Source of the DNA: Bacteroidota bacterium
Lineage (GTDB): Bacteria > Bacteroidota > Bacteroidia > Chitinophagales > Chitinophagaceae
Direction: 5' to 3'
Length of the DNA stretch: 64,000 nt
Assembly: GCA_947451115.1 (NCBI GenBank)
Contig: CANFXV010000002.1
Span: 60,570-124,569, forward strand
Of this stretch, positions 1-10,008 are shown piece by piece (positions within the stretch are counted from its first letter, which is position 1; the number at the start of each line of letters is the position of its first letter). The position numbers and the translations under genes are program-made. The notes beneath the pieces are model-generated. The model worked only from the letters and a program-made list of their open reading frames with translations, was not told the DNA's origin and made no database searches.

Positions 1-131
1 TTCTTCATCTAAAAGTTCTATTATTTGACCTAAAAGGCCATAAAAAAGCCCTAAATCCTTACCTTTGAGGTCATTTTAAAAAGCATAACAAATATAGCTT
101 TTAAGACCAACACAGCCTAAAATTAAGCTAC
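1..131. other. Left window edge / alaS upstream region
   Basis: No gene can be supported here. All three plus-strand frames carry a stop within the first 70 bases, so the tail of a rightward gene could end here, but nothing identifies it. The minus strand has no in-frame ATG for a gene leaving the window. The only clear signal is a promoter-like box before alaS, listed separately. Confidence 0.4.
60..67 (+). promoter_or_regulatory. Bacteroidota-type -7 box for alaS
   Basis: TACCTTTG matches the Bacteroidota -7 consensus TAnnTTTG exactly. It would place the transcript start near base 74, about 58 nt before the alaS ATG. No good TTG -33 element lies at the expected 17-23 bp spacing, so this is a moderate call. 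Confidence 0.4.
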
Positions 132-2819
132 ATGAGGAAGAGCTCCGAAATAAGACAAGCATTTTTAGATTTTTTCGCATCTAAAGGACATGCCATTGTC
201 CCCTCTGCACCCATTATTGTAAAAAATGACCCAACCTTACTTTTTACCAATGCGGGCATGAATCAATTCAAAGATTATTTCTTAGGCAATCAAGTGCCCA
301 GTCATACAAGAATTGCAGATACACAAAAATGTTTGCGCGTTAGTGGTAAACACAATGATTTAGAAGAAGTGGGCGTAGATACTTACCACCATACCATGTT
401 TGAAATGTTGGGCAACTGGAGCTTTGGAGATTATTTTAAAGGAGAAGCCATTGAATGGAGTTGGGAATTATTGACCAAGGTATATGGCATTGATCCAGCT
501 AAATTATACGTCACCGTATTTGAAGGAGACGCCTCAGAAAATTTACCGGCATCCAGCGAAGCTTTAATGCATTGGAAAAAATGGGTACCTGATGAAAAAA
601 TTATTTACGGAAATAAAAAAGATAATTTTTGGGAAATGGGTGATACGGGTCCTTGTGGCCCATGTAGTGAGATACATGTAGACATGAGATCTGACGAAGA
701 GATTGCCAAAATTCCTGGTCGCGATTTGGTGAACAAAGATCATCCGCAAGTCATTGAAATTTGGAACAATGTATTCATTCAATACAATAGAAAAAAAGAT
801 GGAAGTTTAGAAGCGCTTCCAAATAAACATGTAGATACAGGAATGGGTTTTGAAAGATTGGTGCGTGTAATTCAAAATAAAAAAAGCAACTACGATACGG
901 ATGTTTTCACCGGCACCATAGAAGCAGTAGAAAAGATTACCCATAAAACATATGATTACAGTGATACTAAAGAGGCAGTTGCTTTCAGAGTGCTTGCAGA
1001 TCATATCAGGGCCATTGCCTTTACGATTGCAGATGGTCAACTCCCAGCCAATACCGGTGCGGGTTATGTGATTAGAAGAATATTAAGAAGAGCAGTGAGG
1101 TATTATTATTCTTATTTAGATTATAAGCATCCTTTACTGTATCAATTGATGCCCTTGCTCGCCGAACAATTTGCCCATGTATTCCCAGAACTAACAGGTC
1201 AATTAGACTTTGTTACTAAAGTAGTGAAAGAGGAAGAAGAAGGCTTCTTGCGCACTTTGGAAAAAGGATTGAAGCGCATGGATGATATTATAGCGGCTCA
1301 TCCTAAACAAGCCACCATCGAAGGCAAATTGGTCTTTGAATTGTTTGATACTTTTGGCTTTCCTGTAGATTTAACCAGATTAATCGCCAGTGAAAATGAA
1401 TTGCAAGTGGATGAAGCCGGATTTGAAAAAGAAATGTTGCAACAAAAAAACAGAAGTCGTGCGGCTACTGCCATTGATACAGGTGACTGGATACAAGTAA
1501 ACCCTGATAAAGAAACCAATTTTGTAGGTTACAGTTCCATGGAAGCTACTGCCACTATTATTAAATATAGAAATGTAAAAGCCAAGGGCAAAGAAGCCTA
1601 CCAATGGGTTTTAGCTGAAACTCCTTTTTATGCAGAGAGCGGTGGACAGGTGGGTGATATTGGCAGCTTTGAATTTGAAGATGGTACAATCATAGCAGTC
1701 ACCGATACCAAAAAAGAGAATAACTTATTTATTCATTTTACGGAAAGCTTGCCTCCGGTAATTTCTAATACAGTTAAAGCAACTGTTAATACAAGTGCTA
1801 GAAAAGCAACTACCTTACACCATTCAGCTACCCACTTATTACATGCAGCACTTAGAAATATTTTAGGCAAGCATGTGGCACAGAAAGGAAGCTTGTGCAA
1901 TACCGATCAATTGCGATTTGACTTTTCACATTTCGCCAAAATGAATGCAGAAGAAATAAGCCAAGTGGAAACTATGGTGAATGCAAAAATCAAAGAAAAC
2001 ATTCCTGTGGTCATCAAAGAAATGAACAAGGAAGAAGCCATTGGATTAGGGGCAATGGCCTTGTTTGGTGAAAAATATGGAGACAAAGTGCGTGTAGTGG
2101 TAATGGATCCAGCCTATTCCATTGAATTATGCGGCGGCACCCATGTGGGACATACGGGTGAAATTGGGAATTTTATTTTAAAAGCAGAAGCTTCTGTTGC
2201 TGCTGGTGTGAGAAGAATTGAGGCAGTGGTGGGAGATGCTGCAGGAAAATATATTACCGAGGTCAATGAAAAACTACATAAGCAAATTGTACAACTAACA
2301 GAAGCTTGCGCATTACTTGCCGTTAAAATAAATGTTCCCTTTAAAGCACCCGAGTGGAATGAATCTAGCAGCGTGGATGTATTAAATGATACCATTGCCT
2401 CTTTGCAAGCAAGTCAAAAAGAACTCTCTAAAAAATTAGAAAGTAAAGAAGCTTTATTAGTGAATGAACTAACAAGTCAATATGCCGACCAATTTGAAAC
2501 TATTAATGGAATTGCTTTTTTAGGAAAGGAGATTCCATTATCAAGTGCCGACAACTTAAAAAAATTAGCAGTGGCCTTGGGCCTAACTCAAAATAAGCAT
2601 TGCATTGTGCTCGTAGCTCAAATTGAATCAAAAGCAGCGGTGGTGCTTTCTATTAGTGAATCATTAAGTACTACTATGCCAGCCACTCAAATTATTAAGG
2701 ATAAAATTGCACCACTCATTAAGGGTGGCGGTGGTGGACAAAAAACACTGGCCTCCGCAGGTGGTCAAGATGCTACACAATTAGACAAAGTCATTGAAGT
2801 GGTAAAAGGATTGCTCTAG
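132..2819 (+). CDS. alaS: Alanyl-tRNA synthetase
   Basis: Class II aminoacyl-tRNA synthetase that charges tRNA-Ala in the cytoplasm. At 895 aa it has the normal full length. The N-terminal catalytic domain opens with the typical FLDFFASKGH and contains the class II motifs (TNAGMNQFKDYF, then RVSGKHNDLEEVG). The editing domain has the zinc-site HHSATHLLH and the later CGGTHVGHTGEIG, so Ser/Gly mischarging is probably cleared. The C-terminal domain ends with the glycine-rich run KGGGGGQKTLASAGG and a final coiled-coil/DHHA1 region. The ATG at 132 gives the usual family N-terminus. gatB follows after 29 bp in the same direction, so the two translation genes are probably co-transcribed. Confidence 0.98.
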   Translation: MRKSSEIRQAFLDFFASKGHAIVPSAPIIVKNDPTLLFTNAGMNQFKDYFLGNQVPSHTRIADTQKCLRVSGKHNDLEEVGVDTYHHTMFEMLGNWSFGDYFKGEAIEWSWELLTKVYGIDPAKLYVTVFEGDASENLPASSEALMHWKKWVPDEKIIYGNKKDNFWEMGDTGPCGPCSEIHVDMRSDEEIAKIPGRDLVNKDHPQVIEIWNNVFIQYNRKKDGSLEALPNKHVDTGMGFERLVRVIQNKKSNYDTDVFTGTIEAVEKITHKTYDYSDTKEAVAFRVLADHIRAIAFTIADGQLPANTGAGYVIRRILRRAVRYYYSYLDYKHPLLYQLMPLLAEQFAHVFPELTGQLDFVTKVVKEEEEGFLRTLEKGLKRMDDIIAAHPKQATIEGKLVFELFDTFGFPVDLTRLIASENELQVDEAGFEKEMLQQKNRSRAATAIDTGDWIQVNPDKETNFVGYSSMEATATIIKYRNVKAKGKEAYQWVLAETPFYAESGGQVGDIGSFEFEDGTIIAVTDTKKENNLFIHFTESLPPVISNTVKATVNTSARKATTLHHSATHLLHAALRNILGKHVAQKGSLCNTDQLRFDFSHFAKMNAEEISQVETMVNAKIKENIPVVIKEMNKEEAIGLGAMALFGEKYGDKVRVVVMDPAYSIELCGGTHVGHTGEIGNFILKAEASVAAGVRRIEAVVGDAAGKYITEVNEKLHKQIVQLTEACALLAVKINVPFKAPEWNESSSVDVLNDTIASLQASQKELSKKLESKEALLVNELTSQYADQFETINGIAFLGKEIPLSSADNLKKLAVALGLTQNKHCIVLVAQIESKAAVVLSISESLSTTMPATQIIKDKIAPLIKGGGGGQKTLASAGGQDATQLDKVIEVVKGLL

Positions 2820-2848
2820 TAAATGACAAAAAATGGTACTTTTACATC

Positions 2849-4294
2849 ATGACGCATTCCTCTAAATACGAGGCAGTAATTGGCTTAGAAATTCATGCAC
2901 AATTGGCTACCCAAACTAAGTTATTCTGTGGCGATTCCACTGCATTTGGCGCTGCACCCAATACCCAAATCAGTCCAATTACTATGGGTCATCCAGGTAC
3001 TTTACCAAAAACCAATGAAAAAGCCATTGAGTATGCCATTACAATGGGCCTTGCTTGCGGTTCCGTCATTGAACTAAATAATTATTTCGCAAGAAAAAAT
3101 TATTTCTACCCCGATCTTCCCAAAGGCTATCAAATTTCACAACATACTACCCCCATCTGTGTAGGAGGTACTGTAAGGATTAAAACTTTGGAAGGAGAAA
3201 AAGATATCCAATTAAACCGCATTCATTTAGAAGAAGATGCTGGAAAAAGTATTCATGATCTTTCTGAAACAGCCACTTATATTGATTTAAACAGAGCTGG
3301 CACTCCCTTGATTGAACTAGTGACTGAACCTTGTTTGCATTCTGCCGATGAGGCCTTCTTATTTGTCACTGAGATCAGAAAATTAGTAAGATGGTTGGGT
3401 GTATGTGATGGAAATATGGAAGAAGGTAGTTTGAGATGCGATGCCAATATCTCTATTCGCTTGAAAGGAGAAGATCGTTTGGGTACGAGGGTGGAAGTAA
3501 AGAATTTGAATTCCATTCGCAATATTAAAAAAGCGATTGAATTCGAAATTGAAAGACTAATTGAAATCACTGAAACTGGAGGCACCATTCTTCAACAAAC
3601 CAGAAGTTTTGACGCCAACAATGACACTACTTTTTCCATCAGAGACAAAGAAGATGCCAATGATTATAGGTATTTCCCGGATCCAGACTTAGCTCCTTTT
3701 CATTTGACCAATGAAAGTATCGAGGCCTTGCGTGCAAAACTACCTACCCTACCCAATGCTTTACAAAAGCAGTGGAAGACCAATTTCAAATTATCCCACT
3801 ATGATGTTGAACAATTGAGTGAAAACAAAGAAGAAGCGGCTTATTTTATTCAATTAACAGCACTCAGTGCACATTACAAAGCTATTGCCAACTGGATCTT
3901 AGGCCCTATCAGGGCTTATTTGAATGAACCCAATGCCAGTTATGAAAAATTAGTTACTATCCAGCCCTACCTAGTAGAATTAATTGAGTTGGTAGAAACC
4001 AATCAACTTAATTTCTCTGTGGCCAGCAATAAAATATTCAAAGAAATCATTGCAGTGCCGCAATCGCCTTTACAATACGCAACTGCACATAATTTATTAC
4101 AATCCAATTCCGCTGATGAAATTGAAAATTGGGTGAATCAAGTAATAGCCAAACATCCAGAAAAAGTAATCGAATACAAAAAAGGAAAAAAAGGTTTGAT
4201 AGGTTTATTTGTGGGAGAAGTGAAAAAAATAAGCCAAGGAAAAGCAGATCCAAAATTAAGTACCAGCTTGCTTGAAAAAAAATTAGCAGAATAA
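2849..4294 (+). CDS. gatB: Aspartyl/glutamyl-tRNA(Asn/Gln) amidotransferase subunit B
   Basis: Subunit B of the GatCAB amidotransferase, which converts Glu-tRNA-Gln (and Asp-tRNA-Asn) to the amidated form. It holds the kinase/tRNA-recognition part of the complex. The 481 aa length is normal. The N-terminus YEAVIGLEIHAQL, the segment GHPGTLPKTNEKA and the later LRCDANISIR and RVEVKNLNS blocks are family signatures. A C-terminal YqeY-like tail ends KGKADPKL. gatA and gatC are not in the window, so the subunits are encoded apart. It sits 29 bp after alaS and 28 bp before the TlpA-like gene. Confidence 0.97.
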   Translation: MTHSSKYEAVIGLEIHAQLATQTKLFCGDSTAFGAAPNTQISPITMGHPGTLPKTNEKAIEYAITMGLACGSVIELNNYFARKNYFYPDLPKGYQISQHTTPICVGGTVRIKTLEGEKDIQLNRIHLEEDAGKSIHDLSETATYIDLNRAGTPLIELVTEPCLHSADEAFLFVTEIRKLVRWLGVCDGNMEEGSLRCDANISIRLKGEDRLGTRVEVKNLNSIRNIKKAIEFEIERLIEITETGGTILQQTRSFDANNDTTFSIRDKEDANDYRYFPDPDLAPFHLTNESIEALRAKLPTLPNALQKQWKTNFKLSHYDVEQLSENKEEAAYFIQLTALSAHYKAIANWILGPIRAYLNEPNASYEKLVTIQPYLVELIELVETNQLNFSVASNKIFKEIIAVPQSPLQYATAHNLLQSNSADEIENWVNQVIAKHPEKVIEYKKGKKGLIGLFVGEVKKISQGKADPKLSTSLLEKKLAE

Positions 4295-4322
4295 AGTATT
4301 ACAAAAAAATTAAAACAAAGCT

Positions 4323-5459
4323 ATGCGCATCAAAATTATTTCAGCATTTATGTTATGCACCCTGATTTTTTCTCTGGGTTGTAAAAACAAATCCAGCGAA
4401 ACAACTTATTCTGTGACAGGACAAATTCAACATGCTGGTGCCGTAAAATTATTATTGCAAGAAGTACCTTATGGTGGAAAGCCTATCGTCACCTTGGACT
4501 CTGTTAGTTTAGACAAAGACGGAAATTATGCCTTTACTTTTATTGCCAAACAAGAAGGTATCTATCGATTGGCTACAGAGAAAGACTTTGAAATCATATT
4601 TGTGAATGACGAGGAAAATATACAAATCAAGGCAGATGCGAATAATTATCAATCCTATGCTGTCAAAGGTTCAAAAAACAGCAGCGCCCTATTAGAGTTT
4701 TTAAAACAATATCGTAAAAAAGACTCCTCCTTGTTTGCTACTTTATACAATCTAGACGCCTTGCAAAAAAAAAATGCCAAGGACAGCAGCATCTTCTGGT
4801 TACAAAAACAAAAAATAGCTAAAATTGAAGACTTAAATAATTTTATTGAAAGCAATATTGCGAATTCAGCAAGTCCTGCCATTATTTATTATTCCCTAGG
4901 CCTAGGTTTAAGATCCATGGAATCTGCTAAGGTATTGGCCTTGGCCAAAGCCGCGGCTGAAAAAACAAAAGCAAATTCCTTAGTAGATTTTGTCGCCCTA
5001 TTGAGTACTCAAGTGCAATCCAATACCAAAACAGGGGCAGCAGCGGTGGGTAATACCGCTCCTGAAATAGCCTTAGCCGATCCTAATGGAAAAATCATTT
5101 CCTTGTCTAGCTTACGTGGCAAGTATGTATTGGTAGATTTCTGGGCCAGTTGGTGTGGACCATGTAGAGGAGAAAATCCTAATGTGGTAGCAGCCTATGA
5201 AAAGTATAAAAAGAAGAATTTTACCGTATTAGGTGTATCTCTAGATGACAATAAAAGCAACTGGTTGGAAGCTATCAAAGAAGACAAATTAAATTGGCAA
5301 CATATCAGCGATTTAAAAAAATGGGAAAGCATTGTAGTAGGCGCGTATCAAATCGAAGGCATTCCATTTAATGCACTAATTGATCCTAGTGGAAAAATTA
5401 TTGCTACAGAATTAAGGGGTCAAGCATTGCAGGATACATTGGCTAGTGTATTGCATTAA
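4323..5459 (+). CDS. TlpA-like thioredoxin-fold lipoprotein with DUF4369-like N-terminus
   Basis: Envelope thiol-disulfide oxidoreductase of the kind common in Bacteroidota. Residues 1-20 form a lipoprotein signal ending in LGC, so the protein is probably anchored with its body in the periplasm. Residues about 25-120 resemble the DUF4369 beta-sandwich (SVTGQI...LLLQEV). Residues about 240-378 are an AhpC/TSA/TlpA thioredoxin fold with active site WASWCGPCRGENP and the cis-Pro loop GIPFNALIDP. The substrate is unknown; maintenance of cytochrome or other envelope cysteines is typical of the family. The gene follows gatB by 28 bp but is functionally unrelated. It converges on the RND gene, with only 33 bp between the stops and no obvious terminator. 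Confidence 0.9.
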   Translation: MRIKIISAFMLCTLIFSLGCKNKSSETTYSVTGQIQHAGAVKLLLQEVPYGGKPIVTLDSVSLDKDGNYAFTFIAKQEGIYRLATEKDFEIIFVNDEENIQIKADANNYQSYAVKGSKNSSALLEFLKQYRKKDSSLFATLYNLDALQKKNAKDSSIFWLQKQKIAKIEDLNNFIESNIANSASPAIIYYSLGLGLRSMESAKVLALAKAAAEKTKANSLVDFVALLSTQVQSNTKTGAAAVGNTAPEIALADPNGKIISLSSLRGKYVLVDFWASWCGPCRGENPNVVAAYEKYKKKNFTVLGVSLDDNKSNWLEAIKEDKLNWQHISDLKKWESIVVGAYQIEGIPFNALIDPSGKIIATELRGQALQDTLASVLH

Positions 5460-5492
5460 ACCAATACATTCAGTCACCTAGTGCCATCCGTT

Positions 5493-7811
5493 TTATTTTT
5501 GCTTGATAAACGTTTTTATTAAAGCAGGCAACAAAATCAAATTGGTAAAAGTACTTACCACTAAGGTCAAAGAAGTAAGCCAACCCAAGGCCTTGGTTCC
5601 GCCGAAATCACTGAAACAAAAAATAACAAACCCTGCTACCAATACCATGGATGTGTAAATGATACTTATGCCGGTATGTTTAATGGTTTGTATTAAGGTA
5701 GTATTGACCTCTTGATTCAAACGAGGTAATTCTTGTTTGTAATTGATTAAGAAACGAATGGTCACATCTATGGCAATACCCAAGGCCACGCTAAAGACCA
5801 ATACTGTAGATGGTTTTAAAGAAACACCCACCCAACCCATGATGCCTGCAGTAATGAGCAAAGGAACAATATTCGGCACCAAAGAACACATCAAAATAGG
5901 AAAGGACCTGAATAAAAAAAGCATGCATAAGGCAATCAATAAAAATGCCCAAAATATAGATTCACCTAAACCACGAATGATAAAATTACTTCCTTCTAAA
6001 AATGTAACACTGCTTCCTGTAATTTGAATGTTGTATTTACTAGTATCAAAAATAGATTGAGTCACACTATCTAATTTTTTTAAAAATATAGGCAATTGCG
6101 CACTACCAATATCTTTCATATTAACACTTACCCTAGTTTGACTTTTATCTTTATCAATAAACTTGTTCAATAATTGAGCAGGCCCAGCTGCTGCTGCATT
6201 GGCGGATGGATTGAATTGTAAATAAGGGGCTATAAAGGCCATTTCTGTAGCGGTGGGCACTGCATAAGCCAAGCTATCTCCATCATAGAAAGCTTGCTTT
6301 GCAAATTTGATGCCATTCAATAAACCAATGGGCTTGCCCAATTCTGGCTGTTCACTTAAATACACATTCAATGCTTCTATGTCTTCTAATGGATGAATGC
6401 TTCTAATTAATCCATTTCTTTTTTTAGTATCTACCACAATTTCCAAAGGCATCACTCCTCCCCCTTCTTGTTCAAACCATTTTAAGTCGGTATACAATTG
6501 ATCCTTCTTGGGTAAATCATCTACAATAAAGGCTTCTTTTTTGATGCGCATCACTCCTAAAACTGCAACCATGACCAATACCAGCGTAATCCCAAAAACC
6601 CATTGGGTATGAAGGAAGGTCCATTTTTCAATTTTGATCAAAATATGTTCCAAGTATTTATTGTCTAAATATTTGACATGTTTAGGCTGAGGCGCTTCTA
6701 AATAAGTAAGTACTGGTGGAATAAAAAACAAGCTTATAAAAAACAATGCCATGATGTTTAAACCCGAAACCCATCCAAATTCTTTTAACAAAGGGCTTTT
6801 GGTAAAAGCAAAAACAAAAAAACCTATCGCAGCTGTTAGATTGCAAAATAAAGTAACAATGCCCATTCTACTCACCATTTGAACTATGGCATTTTCCTTG
6901 TGTTGAGTTTCTTTGTAGGCCGTATGGTACTTATTTAAAAAATAGATGCAATTCGGAATGCCAATGACTACAATCAAAGGTGGAATTAACGCAGTCAATA
7001 AAGTAATTTTTTGACCCATCAACACCATGGTACCAAAACTCCAAATAACCCCCATCACGACCACCGCCAAACTTAAAAGAGTGGCAGAGAGGGATCTAAA
7101 AAACAACATTAGCGTAATTGCAGACAATAATAAAGAACCAATCAAAAACCAAAGCATTTCTTTTTTTATTCTGTCTGCTAAAATTGTTCTGATATAAGGC
7201 AGGCCACTTACATGTACGACCAATTTAGTTTGATGCGCAAAAGAATCTAATTTGTTTTGCAATAAGGAGATGATATGTGACCTAGCCCCACTGTTAATTG
7301 AATCTGGCTTAAAACTAATGGCCATTATATAGGAATGGCTATTGGGATTGTATAATAAATTTTTATAAAAAGGAAGTTGCGCTAAGGTGGTTTCATCTTT
7401 TATTAAAAGACTGTCTTTATCATAAGGTGCATTAAAAATTTTCCTTGGAATAAATTTAGACTGCACACTGTCTTTTACAAGGGTATAAGCATAGGGCAGG
7501 CTCAGCACTTCTGTGGTACCAGGAATTTGTTTTAAGGACTGATGTAATTGATATACTGCATTAAAAACACGCTTGGTATACATACTATCGGTCTGAAATC
7601 CAACCACCACCGTAGTTCCGTCTACACCAAACTTTTTTACAAAATCTTTATAAATAACAAATTTTGGATTGTCTTCTGGAATCGCCTTAGTAAACTCATA
7701 ACTCAATTTTACCTGTAGCGCAAAATACCCCATGACCAAAGTAAGCAGGCCCAATACCCATAAGGAAGCTACTTTGTATTTAAGTATAAATTGACCCAGT
7801 TTTTGCCACAT
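5493..7811 (-). CDS. RND superfamily / MMPL-type exporter
   Basis: Inner-membrane proton-driven transporter of the RND superfamily, MMPL or hydrophobe/lipid exporter branch. The 772 aa protein has an N-terminal TM helix, a periplasmic loop (about residues 35-210), a block of five to six TM helices (about 215-370), another TM near 400, a second periplasmic loop and a final TM block (about 630-770). This duplicated layout is typical. Short loops such as SVALGIAIDVTIRFL in the second TM block match the family. The substrate cannot be read from the sequence. It is the last gene of the degT-rpoN-PAP2-RND operon, 15 bp after its upstream neighbour. Location next to a lipid-phosphatase-like protein suggests an envelope lipid role, but this is inference. 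Confidence 0.85.
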   Translation of the reverse strand: MWQKLGQFILKYKVASLWVLGLLTLVMGYFALQVKLSYEFTKAIPEDNPKFVIYKDFVKKFGVDGTTVVVGFQTDSMYTKRVFNAVYQLHQSLKQIPGTTEVLSLPYAYTLVKDSVQSKFIPRKIFNAPYDKDSLLIKDETTLAQLPFYKNLLYNPNSHSYIMAISFKPDSINSGARSHIISLLQNKLDSFAHQTKLVVHVSGLPYIRTILADRIKKEMLWFLIGSLLLSAITLMLFFRSLSATLLSLAVVVMGVIWSFGTMVLMGQKITLLTALIPPLIVVIGIPNCIYFLNKYHTAYKETQHKENAIVQMVSRMGIVTLFCNLTAAIGFFVFAFTKSPLLKEFGWVSGLNIMALFFISLFFIPPVLTYLEAPQPKHVKYLDNKYLEHILIKIEKWTFLHTQWVFGITLVLVMVAVLGVMRIKKEAFIVDDLPKKDQLYTDLKWFEQEGGGVMPLEIVVDTKKRNGLIRSIHPLEDIEALNVYLSEQPELGKPIGLLNGIKFAKQAFYDGDSLAYAVPTATEMAFIAPYLQFNPSANAAAAGPAQLLNKFIDKDKSQTRVSVNMKDIGSAQLPIFLKKLDSVTQSIFDTSKYNIQITGSSVTFLEGSNFIIRGLGESIFWAFLLIALCMLFLFRSFPILMCSLVPNIVPLLITAGIMGWVGVSLKPSTVLVFSVALGIAIDVTIRFLINYKQELPRLNQEVNTTLIQTIKHTGISIIYTSMVLVAGFVIFCFSDFGGTKALGWLTSLTLVVSTFTNLILLPALIKTFIKQK

Positions 7812-7826
7812 AGCATTTTTTTTAAA

Positions 7827-8465
7827 TTATAAGATCCAAACAAAGGCAGCTATTTGAGTAAGCAGGCCAATAGCAAATCCAACCACCAATTCATTTTTTG
7901 TATGATCGCTTACAACCATCCTTGCACTCATGACTAAAGCAGCAATCATAATAGCCAACATGATCCAAACTAAATTATTGACCGGATAATAAAAACCTAC
8001 CAAAATAACCGCCATCAATAAACCACTAATGCCCATAGCATGCAAGCTCACTTTCATGAAGTTGTTGATGGTTAAACCAATAGCGGTGGCAATAAAGATC
8101 CCAAAATAAAAATATTTTAAGGCCATGGGCTGATCAGTAAAATTTCTGCTCAAATAATACATCCACCAATAAAAAAACATAACAATGACATAGGGAATGA
8201 TTCTTTCTTTTTGGGTGCGTAAAAAAATGCTCTCACTAAATTTTAGTCTCCACAATAGAAATACGGCAAATGCTGGAAAGAATGCGGTCAACCAAAAAAC
8301 ACTAAATAATTTCAATTTTAATTGCCAATCCGTAATACTTGCAAATTCAAAAGGAATCAAATACATCAAATAAATAAAAAAATAAGTAGGAATGAAAAGT
8401 GGATGAAATACATAGGAAATGGCATTGGCCATATAGCGAACGGGTTGGGGTGCTTTATTTTCCAT
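7827..8465 (-). CDS. PAP2-like integral membrane protein
   Basis: A 212-aa protein with about six hydrophobic helices. It carries a degenerate form of the PAP2 (type 2 phosphatidic acid phosphatase) signature: K86 to P91 (KERIIP), then SLHAMG at 140-145 in place of PSGH, then R182 with H188 and E192 in place of R-x5-H-x3-D. The catalytic His pair and Arg are therefore kept, while the last Asp is Glu. It may act on a lipid phosphate such as undecaprenyl diphosphate, or have lost activity. It lies 19 bp after rpoN and 15 bp before the RND exporter on the same strand. The family assignment is by motif only. Confidence 0.6.
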   Translation of the reverse strand: MENKAPQPVRYMANAISYVFHPLFIPTYFFIYLMYLIPFEFASITDWQLKLKLFSVFWLTAFFPAFAVFLLWRLKFSESIFLRTQKERIIPYVIVMFFYWWMYYLSRNFTDQPMALKYFYFGIFIATAIGLTINNFMKVSLHAMGISGLLMAVILVGFYYPVNNLVWIMLAIMIAALVMSARMVVSDHTKNELVVGFAIGLLTQIAAFVWIL

Positions 8466-8484
8466 CTATTGGTTTATTTTGTTG

Positions 8485-9996
8485 CTAGAGTTCTTTTCTT
8501 AACCTAGCCACTGGAATGTTTAATTGTTCGCGGTATTTAGCCACTGTTCTTCTAGCAATATTATAGCCTTTTTCTTGCAACTGCTCTGTCAATTCATCAT
8601 CACTGAAAGGTTTGTGTTTGTCTTCCGATTCTAACAGCTCTTCTAAAATTGCTTTTACTTCTTTGGTGCTCACCTCTTCCCCAGAATCTGTTGTTAAAGA
8701 CTCACTAAAGAAATATTTTAAAAGAAAAGTGCCAAATTCAGTTTGTACATACTTGCTATTGGCAACCCTGCTCACCGTAGACACATCTAAACTTGTTTTC
8801 TCAGCAATGTCTTTCAAAATCATTGGCTTTAACTTGGTGGTATCTCCACTCATGAAAAAAGCTTCTTGATGTATTAAGATGGCATTCATTGTTTTCAATA
8901 AAGTCTGTTGCCTTTGCAAAATCATTTCAATAAACCATTTGGCTGCATCAATTTTTTGCTTTAAAAAAAACACCGCTTCTTTTTGTGCTTTATCTTGCTT
9001 ATTACCCCGATCGTATTCTCTCAACATTAATTTATAATCGTCACTAATGACCAAGGGTGGCGCATTTCTACTATTAAGGGTTAATTCTAATTTTGCATTG
9101 TTAATCAAGACTGTAAAATCTGGGATAATGTATTTATCTGCCTCACTCATAGTTCCTGTTTCTGCACCTGGCTTAGGATTCAAGGAAACAATTTGATGCA
9201 ATACTTTTTTAATTTGTACCTCATCTAATTGTAAACTCTTTTGAATTTTATCGTAATGTTTTCTGGTAAACTCTTCAAAATATTTTTCAATAACCGCAAT
9301 GGCCAAAAGGGTGTCCTCCTCTATCTCTTCCGCTTCCTCTTTTTTTCTTTTTAGTTGAAGCAGCAAGCATTCCTGTAAATTTCTAGCACCAATACCCGCC
9401 GGATCAAACTGTTGGACTTTTAATAAAATAGATTCGATTTCACTTACTTCTACAGTCAAACTTTGTTTGAAGGCAAGATCATCTGCAATGGATTGCAGGG
9501 CTCTTCTTAAATAACCATCGTCATCTAAACTTCCAATAATTTGTTCTGCAATTTTATAGGCCTGCTCTTCCAATGCCAACATACTCAATTGATCCATCAA
9601 AATTTCATGTAAACTTAATTCCGCTTTAATGGGAATTACTTTGTCATTGTCGAGTTCTGGATAATAATCATCCTTGGTCTTGTAATTTGCCACCTCATCA
9701 TCATCAAAATCATAATTACTTAATTCTTCATTGCTCATTTCAAATTCATCCACAGGAATTGCTTCTTCTTCGTCTTGATTGCCCTCCAATAAGTCATCCT
9801 TCATTTCCTCTACCGACTGCTCCATATCCCCTTCCAACAAATCTGCATTCATTTCTAAGGCAGGATTCTCTTCCAATTCTTCTTTGACTCTTTGTTCAAT
9901 TTGGGCAGTAGGCACTTGCAACAACTTCATTAGTTGAATTTGCTGTGGCGACAATCTTTGTAATTGTCTTTGCTGCAATGATTGTCCTAATGACAT
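8485..9996 (-). CDS. rpoN: RNA polymerase sigma-54 factor
   Basis: Sigma-54 directs RNA polymerase to -24/-12 promoters and needs AAA+ activators. The 503 aa protein has the Gln/Leu-rich region I (SLGQSLQQRQLQRLSPQQIQ, residues 2-21), an acidic region II of about residues 35-115, a core-binding domain, and a C-terminal HTH plus the RpoN box ARRTVAKYREQLNIP near residues 479-493, close to the canonical sequence. The acidic linker is longer than in E. coli. The start ATG gives the usual N-terminus. It follows the DegT-type gene by 12 bp. No sigma-54 activator gene lies in the window. Confidence 0.97.
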   Translation of the reverse strand: MSLGQSLQQRQLQRLSPQQIQLMKLLQVPTAQIEQRVKEELEENPALEMNADLLEGDMEQSVEEMKDDLLEGNQDEEEAIPVDEFEMSNEELSNYDFDDDEVANYKTKDDYYPELDNDKVIPIKAELSLHEILMDQLSMLALEEQAYKIAEQIIGSLDDDGYLRRALQSIADDLAFKQSLTVEVSEIESILLKVQQFDPAGIGARNLQECLLLQLKRKKEEAEEIEEDTLLAIAVIEKYFEEFTRKHYDKIQKSLQLDEVQIKKVLHQIVSLNPKPGAETGTMSEADKYIIPDFTVLINNAKLELTLNSRNAPPLVISDDYKLMLREYDRGNKQDKAQKEAVFFLKQKIDAAKWFIEMILQRQQTLLKTMNAILIHQEAFFMSGDTTKLKPMILKDIAEKTSLDVSTVSRVANSKYVQTEFGTFLLKYFFSESLTTDSGEEVSTKEVKAILEELLESEDKHKPFSDDELTEQLQEKGYNIARRTVAKYREQLNIPVARLRKEL

Positions 9997-10008
9997 ACTC
10001 GAATTATT

